From Otis tarda (Eukaryota; Chordata; Aves; Otidiformes; Otididae), in NCBI GenBank assembly GCA_026413225.1, contig CM048552.1:216218553-216282552 (forward strand): a stretch of 64,000 bases of DNA, read 5' to 3'. This document shows, one piece after another, positions 47,701 to 59,700 of this stretch. The notes under the pieces are model-generated. The model saw only the letters and a program-made list of their open reading frames with translations. It ran no database searches and had not been told where the DNA came from. The first letter of the stretch is position 1. Every line of letters starts with the position of its first letter. The translations under genes and the position numbers were made by a program.

Positions 47701-50700
47701 AAAAGCAGCTGGAAAGGGATAAGGCAGGATGGCATTCCTTAAGCCATCAAGGCCACTGAATCCATTGTGTTGTTTCTGGATTAGATCTGAAAACATGTAG
47801 TGAAATCATAGAACCATAGAATGGTTTGGGTTGTAAGGGACCTTAGAGATCATCGAGTTCCAACCCCACTGCCACGTGCAGGGACCCCTTTCCCTAGACC
47901 ATGTCTCTCAAAGCCCGGTCCAGCCTGGCCTTGAACTCTTCCAGGAATGAGTGTGGGTGTGGTTAAATGTACTGTGTGATTGTCACTGGTCCTTATGTTA
48001 AAACCTTAAAGGCTTCTAAATGCGTAGGGTCTATCCTTAAGTTTAAAATGAAATCTGATATTTGCTTAACTGACATTAATACAATGAAGACTCTTCAATC
48101 ATTAGAGACAGGAATAGGGTCTTTCTGCTGCTGTCTGTGTTGTATTCAGAACTAATAGCAAGAGCCTTCAAAGTCCAGTAAATTATCCATGCTTAGGTAT
48201 TTTTTACTGGGAATGGCAAAAGATATGTCTCAAATACCAGTATGTGCCCCCAACTATCCTTTCAAATAGGTTTAGGTTCCTGTTCAAGAGAGTGCAAGTA
48301 CCAAATCTTCCAAGCAGACTATGGTAAGTATATTTTCTGAGATGAGAAAAACCCTCAGTCTTAAAATGATCCATCTGTAGAAAGACATTTAAACCCCTGG
48401 AGATGAAATTTTAACTTCATCAAACAATAGAAAATAGGGTCTGGTACTAAACAACATTCCGTACAGGCAATTTTTTGGATATGGCATACAAAAATAAACT
48501 GAGAGCTGCTTCTCCTCCATTGCATCATCTCTTATAACACAAGAATAAGGCAGTTGATTAAAACAAAGATGATGCAAATTGAAAACTTGGTTAAAAGAAA
48601 ATTTTTGCAATGCACATGTGAGCTAGAGCCCTGTGTTGAAAGCTTGTTTCTTGCTAAGGGATATAGTATTTAGAGAGAAGAGAATTAGATAACTGAAAAT
48701 ATTCTCTTATAGTAGGACTATTGGAATTAACAAAGATTATTCATCATGCTTTAGAACTGTATTTCAATGCTTTTGTGAAGGTAGGATCAAAATCTAGCAA
48801 GAAACTTTGAAATCTAGCTTCCAGGCGTTTGTCCTTTTTCTGCCGTTCTTCGCTATTTAAGTAGCCAAATCTTGTCTTCATCAGAAAGGTACTCCTTTTG
48901 AAGGTATTATCATAGAATCATAGAATCATAGAATGGTTAGAGTTGGAAGGGACCTTCAAAGGTCATCTAGTCCAACCCCCCTGCAAGGAGCAGGGACATC
49001 CCCGACTAGATCAGGTTGCTCAGAGCCTCATCCAGCCTGGCCTTGAACACTTCCAGGGATGGGGCATCCACCACCTCTCTGGGCAACCTGTTCCAGTGCT
49101 CTACAACTCTCATTGTAAAAAATTTTTTTCTAATATCTAATCTAAACCTAGCTCCTTCTAATTTAAACCCATTACCCCTTGTCCTATCACAACAGGCCCT
49201 ACTGAACAGTTTCTCCCCATCTTTCCTGTAGGCCCCATTGAGGTATTGGAAGACCGCTGTCAGGTCTCCCCGGAGCCTCCTCTTCTCCAGGCTGAACAGC
49301 CCCAACTCTCTCAGCCTGTCCTCATAGGAGAGGTGCTCCAGCCCTCTGATCATCTTGGTGGCCCTCCTCTGGACCCTTTCCAACTGGTCCATGTCCTTCT
49401 TGTATTGTGGTGATTTCTGTCTTGCTACAGCAGTTCAGGACGCTGCAGTCTCTCAGCCGGTCATACCTTCACTTTATTAAAGCAGTCTCAGAAGTTGAAG
49501 GAGCAGTAAGCAGAAGGTGAAACTTGGCACAGTGGTGGTTTAAACCATTACAACTTGATTTCTAGGGTGTGTCAGATTGTGTGCTCTGTCAACTTGCTTT
49601 ACTATTTTTTTTGTCTTGAAAAGCTGAACAGACTTGTTTAATCTCTCATTTAAAATGTAGCCCTTGGTTCTTGTTTGTGCATAAGTTCTTTGGGTCTCTT
49701 TGGCTTACAGTTCCTCATCGTGATGGTCCTGTCAGGGTGGCTGGGAGTATCACTGCAGCAGTGTGTGCAATGCACTCTGAAATTCCTGGCCTGAGACGTT
49801 ACGGCCACCACTCTGTTCTTATAAAACCCAATGTGATTCTCACCACTGGAGGCTTTGGGGAGGAGAATGGACAGCACTGCCGTATGAGAGATTTTCATGT
49901 GCTAATTAAGCATGCAGGATACTGGAAAGCTGGCTGTGTGAAAATGGAAAATCCTGATAAAAGATGGGGTGAGTTCCCATATTGATGGCAAGTGTAAGGA
50001 AAACTTTTTTGTGCAAACTATGAAATAGTGGAAAAGTGATGTCATAGTGCAATTAAGCTGGCAGTCAAAAGAGATATGAAGGTTCCGAATGCTAAGTGCA
50101 GAGTCCTGCACTCATGTCACAACAACCCTATGCCACACTATGGGCTTGGGTAAGTGTTGCTGGAAAGCTGCCGGTGAAAAGGACCTGACAGCCGGCTGAA
50201 TATGAGCCAGCAGTGTGCCCAGGTGACCAAAAAGGCTTGTGTCTTCTTACACAAGCATCCTGGCTTGTGTAAGAAACAGTGTGGCCAGCAGGACTGGGGA
50301 AGCGATCGTTCCCCTGTACTCGCCACTGGTGAGGCTGCACCTCAAGTACTATGTGCAGTTTTCGGCCCGTCACAAGAAAGACATCGTAGTGCTGCAGTGT
50401 CCAAAGAAAAGCAACGAACCCGGTGAAAGGTCTAGAGCACAGGTCCTATGACAAGCGGCTGAGGGAACTGAGTTTGTTTAGTCTGGCGAAAAGGAGGCTG
50501 AGAGGAGACCTTATGGCTCCCTACAGCTACCTGAAAGGAAGTTGTAGTGAGGTGGGTGTTGGTCTCTTCCAAAGTAACAAGTCATAGGATGAGAGGAAAT
50601 GGCCTCAAGTTGCACCAGGGGAGGTTTAGATTGTATATTAGGAAAAATTTCTTCACTGAAAGTGTTGTCAAGCATTGGAACAGGCTGCCCAGAGAAATGG

Positions 50701-53700
50701 TTGAGTTGCCATCCCTGGCACCTTCCCATTTAAAAGATGTGTAGATGTGGCGCATAGGGACATGGTTTAGGGGTGGCCTTGGCAGTGTTAGGTTCACGAT
50801 TGGACTCAATGATCTTAAAGGTCTTTTCCAACCTAAATGATTCTATAATTTTCATGGGAGAAAGATCAGCGTGAACTGTGACGTTTTGTATCTCTACAGA
50901 TGAGCGGTTGTACCATACTGTGTCATGTCTCTCAAACAGCCTGGCCCTGGTGGTAGGAGGACGAACATCCCCATCAAGTGCAGGCTTGGGAATGTTGTGC
51001 CTGAAGTTCCCTGAAAGCTGGAATGCTTCAGACCCAGATGACATTGCAGTGGAGCTCGTAAGTCTGCAGCCTGCTGCTGAGCCAGCTGCTTTGCGTTGGA
51101 GACACAGTACAACTGAAGTAATATTCAAAGGTAAAAAGCCTGGAAAGAGTGGAAATGGCTGTACGTATGTGAAAGTATACAAATTCCAGAATACGCAGGG
51201 CAGTACTGTCCAGACAGTGAGGTGTAAGAGGCAAATTGTCATGATATAGCCTTGCTTTTTATGTAGTACAGCTTATACAGTTAATGTTGGTGTATAACCT
51301 GTAATGTTGTATTCATTTGTCTGAAACAATAGCTTTTTGCTGAACATTTTGTGAAGAATATGTTCTTGATAGTTTCATCACCACTTTAGAGAATACAGTT
51401 ATGTTTTGTAAAGATTTTGTTCCAGTGGTGATTTTTTTGTCCCCAGGCTTAAAGACTTAAGGCTTAAACCTCATTTGAACATATTTTTCTTATCATATCT
51501 ACCCAGTTCTTGTTGTGCCTTTTTAGTTTCTCAAGTCTGAAAGTATTTGAGAGAGGCTGTACTAAATCTGGCAGAACGGAAAGACTGAGCAGTCTCAGCT
51601 GAGTTTCCTGAACTGAGCAACTGAATTGGTTGATCCAACAATTGAGCAGGATTTCAGTTATCTATGCCATTAATACTAGTAGATTTGTTACAGAACCCAT
51701 ACAGAGATATCTTGTGATAGTGACTTTTATTACAGATAAGCTGCAGTCTTGTTAGCTTTCTAGATGTGGGGCCCAAGAAAGCTCATAATGCATTTTTGAA
51801 AGTGCTACAATATATACTTCCCACTGCAATTTGGTTGGCTCCCCTCTCGCAAACACACCTACCCACTCATTTTCAGCTGTTCCTATTTAAGCTGCAGGAT
51901 GTAGCCAGACAGGCATACTGACCAGCAAGCTGTTTGCATGTGACTAGTCCTTTTTATCCTTTTATCCCTCTGTCTTACAGTGTTTGTACCTCCCCGAATT
52001 ACCTGTATCCTCCTGAGCATCCCATAATAAGTCTTAGGCAAACTCCAAATGCTCTTCCCCTGCATCTTATAATGTGTCCCATACCTCTAGGCAGTACCCC
52101 CTCAAAGGTGTTCCAGAGAGTTGCTCCTCTTCAGTTGTTTTGATGGGTTTCACAGACGGACAACAGGGCTGATAGTTCTCCTGGGACAGCGCTGGGAGAA
52201 GCCAGAACAGATTGCTTCTTATAAGCATGCAGCTGGGGTTCTCTTGCCTGCATACCTGCCACTGCCTCTCTGTGCTCCTCTTGTGCATGAGGAAATGAGC
52301 CTTTTACAGCTTGATTGCTCTCCTGGGATGGGTCTGGAAGTAGCTGAGGCAGGATATTATTTGAGTTCCCTCACCTTGTTTTACCTCTGTGCTCCTCTGT
52401 GGGTGTGCAGGTGAGCTTTTTAGCACGTAACCTCGCACTGCTAATGAGTGAGGCTTTGTAACGATAAACAGATGCTTATTAAGAATTCTTAGTATTAAGA
52501 ATTACTAGTAAAGGAACAAAAAACAGAGTGGAGAATGCTGTTCTGCCATTACGTAAATCGTAGAATCATAGAATGGTTTGGGTTGGAAGGGACCTTTGAA
52601 GATCATCTAGTTCCAGTCTCCCTGCCGTGGGCAGGGACACCTTCAGCCAGATCAGGTTTCTCACTCAGAGCCCCGTCCACCCTGGCCTTGAACACTTCCA
52701 GGGATGAGGCAACCACAACTTCTCTGGGCAACCTGGGCCAATGCCTCACCACTCTCATAGTGAAGAATTTATTCCTTAAATCTAATCTAAATTTACCCTC
52801 TTTAAGTTTAAAGCCATTACCCTTTGTTCTGTCACAACAGGCCCAGCTAAAAAGCTTGTCCCTATCTTTCTTATAAGCCCCCTATTAGTGTTGAAAGGCT
52901 GCAGTAAGGTCTACCTGAATAATTCTCTTCTTTAGGTTAAGCATTTCCAACTCTTTCAGACTTTCCTCATAGGAGAGATGTTCCAGCCCTCTGACAGTTT
53001 TTGTGCACTTCCTTTGGACCCACTGTAACATGGCCATGTCTGTCTCGTGCTGGGGACTCCAGAACTGGATGCACTACTCCAGGTGAGGTCTCATCAGAGC
53101 AGAGTAGAGGGGCAGAATCCCCTTCCTCGACCTGCTGGCTGCGCTTCTTCTGATGCAGCCTAGGATGTGATTGGCTTTCTGGGCTGCAAGCACACATTGG
53201 TGGCTTATGTCCAGCTTTTCATCCACCAGTATCCCCAAGTCCTTTTCTGTAGGGCTGCTCTCAATCCCTTCATCCTCCAATCTGTATTGATGCTGGGGGT
53301 TGCCCCAACCCACATGCAGGACCTTGCACTTGGCCTTGTTGAAGTTCATGAGTTTCATATTGGCCCACTTCTCAAGCCTGCCAGAAGAAAGAAATTAAAA
53401 GAGGCTTTGAGATCTCTTCTTGACACTTCAAATATGATAATTTCCTATTTCATATACAACATAATCCCCAGTGGTAAGTAGAATTGAAACCTAGGGATAT
53501 AATCTATTCTGGAAGACTGATTCTTTGAGATCATTTTTGGATAAAATTATTCATGTCTGTTCACACCGGAAAGAAGTTTCAGAACTTTCTCTCTGAAGGA
53601 TATTTTAATTCTGGAGTATTATTGAGCAGGATCCCTAGCTCTTTGTCCAGGAGAAGTGCCTCAGAAGAAATATTACTCTTCTAGAAGCAATTGCAAATAT

Positions 53701-56700
53701 TCAGTGGTTCTGAATACGTCTAGAATCAAGGCCTGCAATGGCAAGCTGAAGGTTTGTCTAGTAAAAGATACTGACTGTAAGGGGTGAAAACTTCAGCAGT
53801 TGTTAGCAAGTCAGAGGTGGGACTTAGTGGAATTAAAGAGGTGAAAGCTGTCCTTTCTTAAGCTATTCTGCTCTTCACTAGGTAGCAGGGAGCTATTGAA
53901 GGAGAACACAGGCTGGGCAGAGAATGGATTGAGAGCGGCCCTGAGGAGAAGGACTTGGGGGTGCTGGTGGACGAGAAGCTCAACATGAGCAGGCAATGCG
54001 TGCTTGCAGCCCAGAAGGCCAACCGCATCCTGGGCTGCATCACCAGCAGCGTGGGCAGCAGGTCGGGGGAGAGGATTCTGTCCCTCTGCTCCGCTCTGGT
54101 GAGACCCCACCTGCAGTGCTGCATCCAGCTCTGGATCCCCCAACATCAGAAGGACGTGGAGCTGTTGGAGCGAGTCCAGAGGAGGCCACGCAGATGCTGA
54201 GAGGGCTGGCGCAGCTTTGCTGTGAGGCCGGGCTGAGAGAGCTGGGGCTGTTCAGCCTGGAGATGAGGGGGCTCCGGGGAGACCTGAGAGCGGCCTTCCA
54301 GTGCCTAAAGGGGGCTGCAGGAAAGATGGGGAGAGACTCTTCAGCAGGGCCTGTTGTGACAGGACGAGGGGTGATTTTTAAAACAGAAGGAGGTAGATTC
54401 AGACTGGATGTTAGGAAAAAATTTTTTATACTGAGGGTGATGGAACACTGTCCCAGGTTGCCCAGGGAGATGGTGGATGCCCCATCCCTGGAAACATTCC
54501 AGGCCAGGTTGGACAGGGCTCTGAGCAACCTGATGTGGTTGGAGATGTCCCTGCTCCTTGCAGAGGGGTTGAACTGGGTGGGCTTTACAGGTCCTTTCCA
54601 ACCCAAACCATTCTGTGACTATTCTGTGAACCCCAGAGGAATTGTTAAGCAATTGGTCTGGAACGGTCTGGTCTGGAACGTACTTTGAATTTGTGGAGCA
54701 GTACTTAAGTAACACTTAATTAGAGTTAATTAAATAGTTAATTAGAGTTCAGCCTTCCAGTCGAAATTTTATATCAAAAAAGTAAACGCTAAATGAGTAA
54801 ATAAAATTTTATAAATAATACATTGGTTTTTGTCTTTGTCAGACTGTATTGTATAATCTTATTTTTGCCCGGATTTTGCTTTGTTGCTCAAGTAAGTGAC
54901 CAACACTTGTGTTATTTGCACAGTCCATTATGAAGACAGTTGACAGCGCATGGTGCAGTTAATGCACATCCTTTACATCTACCCAAAGTACTGTTCCACC
55001 TTTTGTACCTCCTTTTTGAGACTTCTCCACATTAACTTTTACACACTTGAATTATCATCATCTCCCGTTTGTATGAATAAATATATATTCTTGTTGTCTT
55101 ATAAGGATTTATCTCTTTGCTTGGGATAAATAGATGTCATTGTGTTGCTATGATTTATGTACTTAGGGTTTTCTAGTTTTATTGGGTGTAGTTTTTCCAT
55201 TGCCTATATTTTCATTCCCTAAGTCCATTAGGTATATTAAAAAACATGTTTTCTCCTTTTGGTTTTGAGAATATAGTGTGTGATTTCCATTCAGACCTTA
55301 AACATTCAGAAACTACATAATATAAGTAGATGATAGATGTCTTCTGAATGAGCACAAACGTCAAGAATTCAGCTTCTTAGTACAAATACTTAGTCTTCCA
55401 CGTGTCTTATAAAAGATCTAGATGCAAGAGTAATTCCTGTATCTGTGAAATAATTTCTTGCATTTATTGCTAAGTCTGGAAATGTTTGTCGGGTTGCATG
55501 ATGTCTTAATATAAATAGTGTATAAAATTTCTGCCTTACTGCATTAATTTCTGTCTTTGGTCAGCTTCCCTTCTATGCAAACAGAAATTTTTGCTTTTCT
55601 GACATACCGAATTCTAACTTCTCTTTTGATCTCGTTGTCTTTTTTCCATAGGCAAGAAGTACCTGTTTCTGTATGGTGGCCGCTCTGCTGTGGAGCCTGT
55701 GCTAGGGGACTGGTATTTCCTGCACACTCAAGAACTTTCCTGCACCATGGTAAGAACTTAGGGAGGCCCTGGGGAGTAGAAATTGCCTTCACTTCATAGG
55801 TACATGCTGCTGTATTGGAAGGCCAACTAAATCACTGTGATATTACCGTACTGAGGCGCATGGCATTGGCAGTACTGCCACGCTCTGTAGTGATTGGAGT
55901 TAGAGCTGATTTCTAAACGCCTTGCTATTTAGTGGAACACAGTCTTCACAGAATAGTTAAGGTTGGAAGGCACATCTGAAGATCATCTAGTCCAGCACCC
56001 TTGCTTAAAGCAGGTTAAGTAGAACAAGTTGCTCAGGATATTGTCCAACTGGGTTTTGATTATCTCCAAAGATGGAGACTCCACAACCTCTTTGGGCAAT
56101 CTGTTCCAGTGCTTGACCACCCTCATAGCAAAATGTGAAGGGTTTTTATGTTTAAGTAGATTTTTTTTTTTTTTGTATTTCAGTTTGTGCCCATTGTCTC
56201 TTGTCCTGTCACTGGTGTCATGGTTTGGCCCTAGTCACCACACAGGTGCTCACTCTCCTCCCTCCCCCTCCCTAGTGGGACAAGGGAGAGAACTGGGAAG
56301 AAAGGAAAACTCATGGGTTGAGATGAAGGCATTTGACACTGTCCCACATTACATCCTTCTCTCAAAACTGGAGAGACGTGGATTTTACCATGAGGGTGGT
56401 GGAACACTGGCCCAGGTTACCCAGAGAGGTGGTGGATGCCCCATCCCTGGAAACATTCCAGGCCAGGTTGGATGGGGCTGTGAGCAACCTGATCTGATTG
56501 GAGATGTCCCTGCTCCTTGCAGAGGGGTTGAACTGGGTGGGCTTTAAAGGTCCCTTCCCACCCAAACCATCCTGTGATTCTGTGATTCTCTGATTCTGTC
56601 TAAAGCCAGTTGGATGGCTTTCACCTCCGGCAGAATAGGCTCAACAGTACATTAGTGGACAAGATGAAAATTCAAAATTACTTTGACATGGAAGAAATAC

Positions 56701-59700
56701 TTGTGGAAAAAATGCAGTTTATTAAAGATAGACTGAGTTTTAAAAATAGTGCATAGCACAATTATAGGGTGAGAGATGCATGATTACAGGAGATCACAAG
56801 CTAAATATGAGTAAACAATATCATGCTGGTGTGGAAGGCCTACACTGTGTGTTCAGGTGTGTAGCCAGAAATGTTACCTGTAAGACACATGAGTTGGTCC
56901 TTCTGTGCTCTTCTGTGCTCTTAATCTCAGCAGGACCCTTGTAAAATACCCAAAGCTAATTCCTGAGGAAAAAAGGTGGACAGGGTGCAATACAGCTGTA
57001 CAGAGGTATGCAGTGAGAATGACCAGACCACATATCTTAGAAGGGAAGATTTTGAAGGACTTGCAGCTATTGAGTCTGGAGAAGATTCAAGATAGAAATA
57101 AAACTTCAAATATGTAAAATATAGCTGCAGAGAGGACAAACAAATTGTTCCCCATTTTTACTTTGAGTAGTACAAGGAATCTATAGAAAGAGCAACTTCA
57201 ATTGGGCACTAAGAAAAGGTATTAATTTTGAAAATAGTAGTGCTGCAATAGATATTTCCTAAAGAGGTGAGAAATTCTTATCACTGCAGGCTTTCAGAAA
57301 CTATTAAATAACCATCTCTCCAGATGGTAATAGATATAGTTGAATTTACTTTAGGAGACAGGGATGGACCAGATGCCTCTGAAATTTTCTCCACAGCTTG
57401 TTTGCTATGATATTGCTTGAAACTACTCATCTTATATTTTTTCCTTTACTGCTTGCACTAAAGCTTTTCTTTCTGCATATTAGTACTGCAATTCAGCATT
57501 TTATCTTGCGCTGTGGTCTGAGCCACTGATCACCTGTTGTACTGATCACTGCATTAGTCCCATGTGTTTTTAAACTTGTTCTCAGGTGCAGGTCTTGCAG
57601 AGAAAGCAGCATGCAAGAATGTAAATAAAGTTACCTCTAATAAATATGCAGAAATAAGACCCTCTAAAGACTGAACAATATTAACTATACTGCGGGCCAG
57701 AGAAATATTGGAGATCACGTAAATGAAAACACTTCTACTAAGCTATCCCTAGAAGAACGTGTTCAGGTTGAGTTTTTTTGATCCCTGTCATGCTTACTCT
57801 GTTCCCCTCCAGCAGCTGTTCCTATCCTATGGCAGGAAATAATATTACATCCGACGGGATATACAAGAGGAAAAGGTCTTTTAAGAGCCTGGTATGAAGG
57901 AGATCCTTAGCTTGTCAAACTTCAGCCTTGGACGTATGTTTTCCTAGATTCCCGTTGAGGGTCCAGTACCAGAAAGCCGTCACTCTCACAGTGCCTGTAG
58001 CTGGAAAGGAGGAGCACTAATTGCAGGAGGTCTGGGAGCAGCTGAGCAGCCTTTAGGTTCAGTTTTCTTTCTGAGGGAGCTGGAACATGGCTTTCAGTGG
58101 CAGGCAGTAGAGACACGCCCTCCTCTCATCCCAAGGTAAGTAGAAGGTATTCAGCAGTGAATCTTCAGCCTATCTATACCTACGTCTCTTACTGATGGAG
58201 TTCAATCAAATTTGGAACTCACAGGTATTCACATACTGCACACGTGTATGATGGAAAACTTCTGCTTGTTGGTGGAGTGTGGTTTCATTCATCCTCTGTG
58301 CCAGGCATCACTGTCATTGACTTAATGACTGGTCTCTGCTTGGACTATACGATTAATGTGGTAAGTACTGAAATTTTTCTTCAGGGTAAACAGTGTTGTG
58401 TGAAGAAACGTGGTAATTTAGGGATATTCCCTGAAACAGAGCAGAGAATGCAAAGTAGGCAAATTTGTGAGTGGAGCAAACATTCCCTGTTTGAGGTAGA
58501 GTCTCATTTTAAAGTGCTTTTACCAGGCCAGAGAATGTAGTAGTGTTAAGAGAGGGAGAATCTGAGCATGGAGAAGACTGGAGGGCACAGAGCTGCTCTG
58601 TTCCAGACAGGAGGAGGAGAACTGAGATGAGCACAGCCATAGTAATTTCATGATGTCTGTGGAAGAAGAGAACAGATCAAACCAGAGCCTCAGTCTTTAT
58701 GGAGGTCTGTGATATAATTTAATTTAAAACTTCGCTACCTGTGAGTAGCCTTCATCTATGATAATACTGTCTGAAGTACAAAAAACACATGGACGTGTTG
58801 GAGCGGGTCTAGAGGAGGCCACAAAAATGGTCAGAGTCTTGGAGCACCTCTTCTGTGAGTACAGGCTGAGAGAGTTGGGGCTGTTCAGCCTGGAGAAGAG
58901 GCTCTGGGGAGACCTTATAGCAGCCTCCCAGTGCCTCAAGGGGGCCTACAAGAAAGATGGGGAGAGACTGTTCAGTAGGGCCTGGTGTGATAGGACGAGG
59001 GGAAATGGTTTTAAAATAGAAGGAGGTAGATTCAGACTGAATATAAGGAAAAAATTTTTTACACTGAGGGTGATGGAACACTGTCCCAGGTTGCCCAGAG
59101 AGGTGGTGGATGCCCCATCCCTGGAAACATTCCAGGCCAGGTTGGCCAGGGCTCTGAGCAACCTGATGTGGTTGGAGATGTCCCTCCTCTTTGCAGGGGG
59201 GTTGGACTGGATGGGCTTTAAAGCTCCTTTCCAACCCTAACTACTCTATGGTTCTATGATTCTATATATTTTTTAGTGTACTCCACCTACCCAACAACTT
59301 GCAGCTCAGTGATTTTTAATGAGAGAGAATGTCTGTACACCCTGAACCTTAACGTTTTTCTTTCCAAGAACATAGCCAGTCACTTTTTGAATCCGTGTAA
59401 ACCTTTGGCATTCATGCCCTGTGGCAAGGAGTTCCAGAGCTTACCTATGTTTCATACAAAGCACTCTTGAAGCATATTGTCTGCCAACTTCTTTTGATGT
59501 CTCCTATTTTCTTACATCAGAAGAAGCAATGAACACTCATGCCCTCTTCACCACAAAGGAGATAGCCTAAAGTACATAGTTATACATCTGAGTCCAAGAA
59601 ACGTCTGATTTATAACCTGTGTATCTGGCAATCTGAAGAGAAGCTCTTTCATGATGACCTACAACATCCAAAAGCTCAGGAGAGTGAACCTCGGAGACAC

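Larger units (their letters stand above)
46899..49710 (+). other. LCMT2: LCMT2 intron 8
   Basis: 2.8-kb intron holding two minus-strand CR1 3' ends. A long open frame at 47169-47759 has no similarity to the LCMT2 linker, and the exon 8 and exon 9 phases join without it, so it is treated as intronic. Confidence 0.75.
51131..55651 (+). other. LCMT2: LCMT2 intron 10, longest intron
   Basis: 4.5 kb. It contains a minus-strand and a plus-strand CR1 about 500 bp apart (52558-53395 and 53890-54635). The rest is AT-rich unique sequence with no exon-like stretch. Confidence 0.7.

Noticed and set aside
47169..47759. 196-codon frame in LCMT2 intron 8 as a possible extra linker exon
   Set aside because: Exon 8 (phase 1) joins exon 9 exactly without it, the total length already equals the human protein, and the sequence does not resemble the LCMT2 linker.
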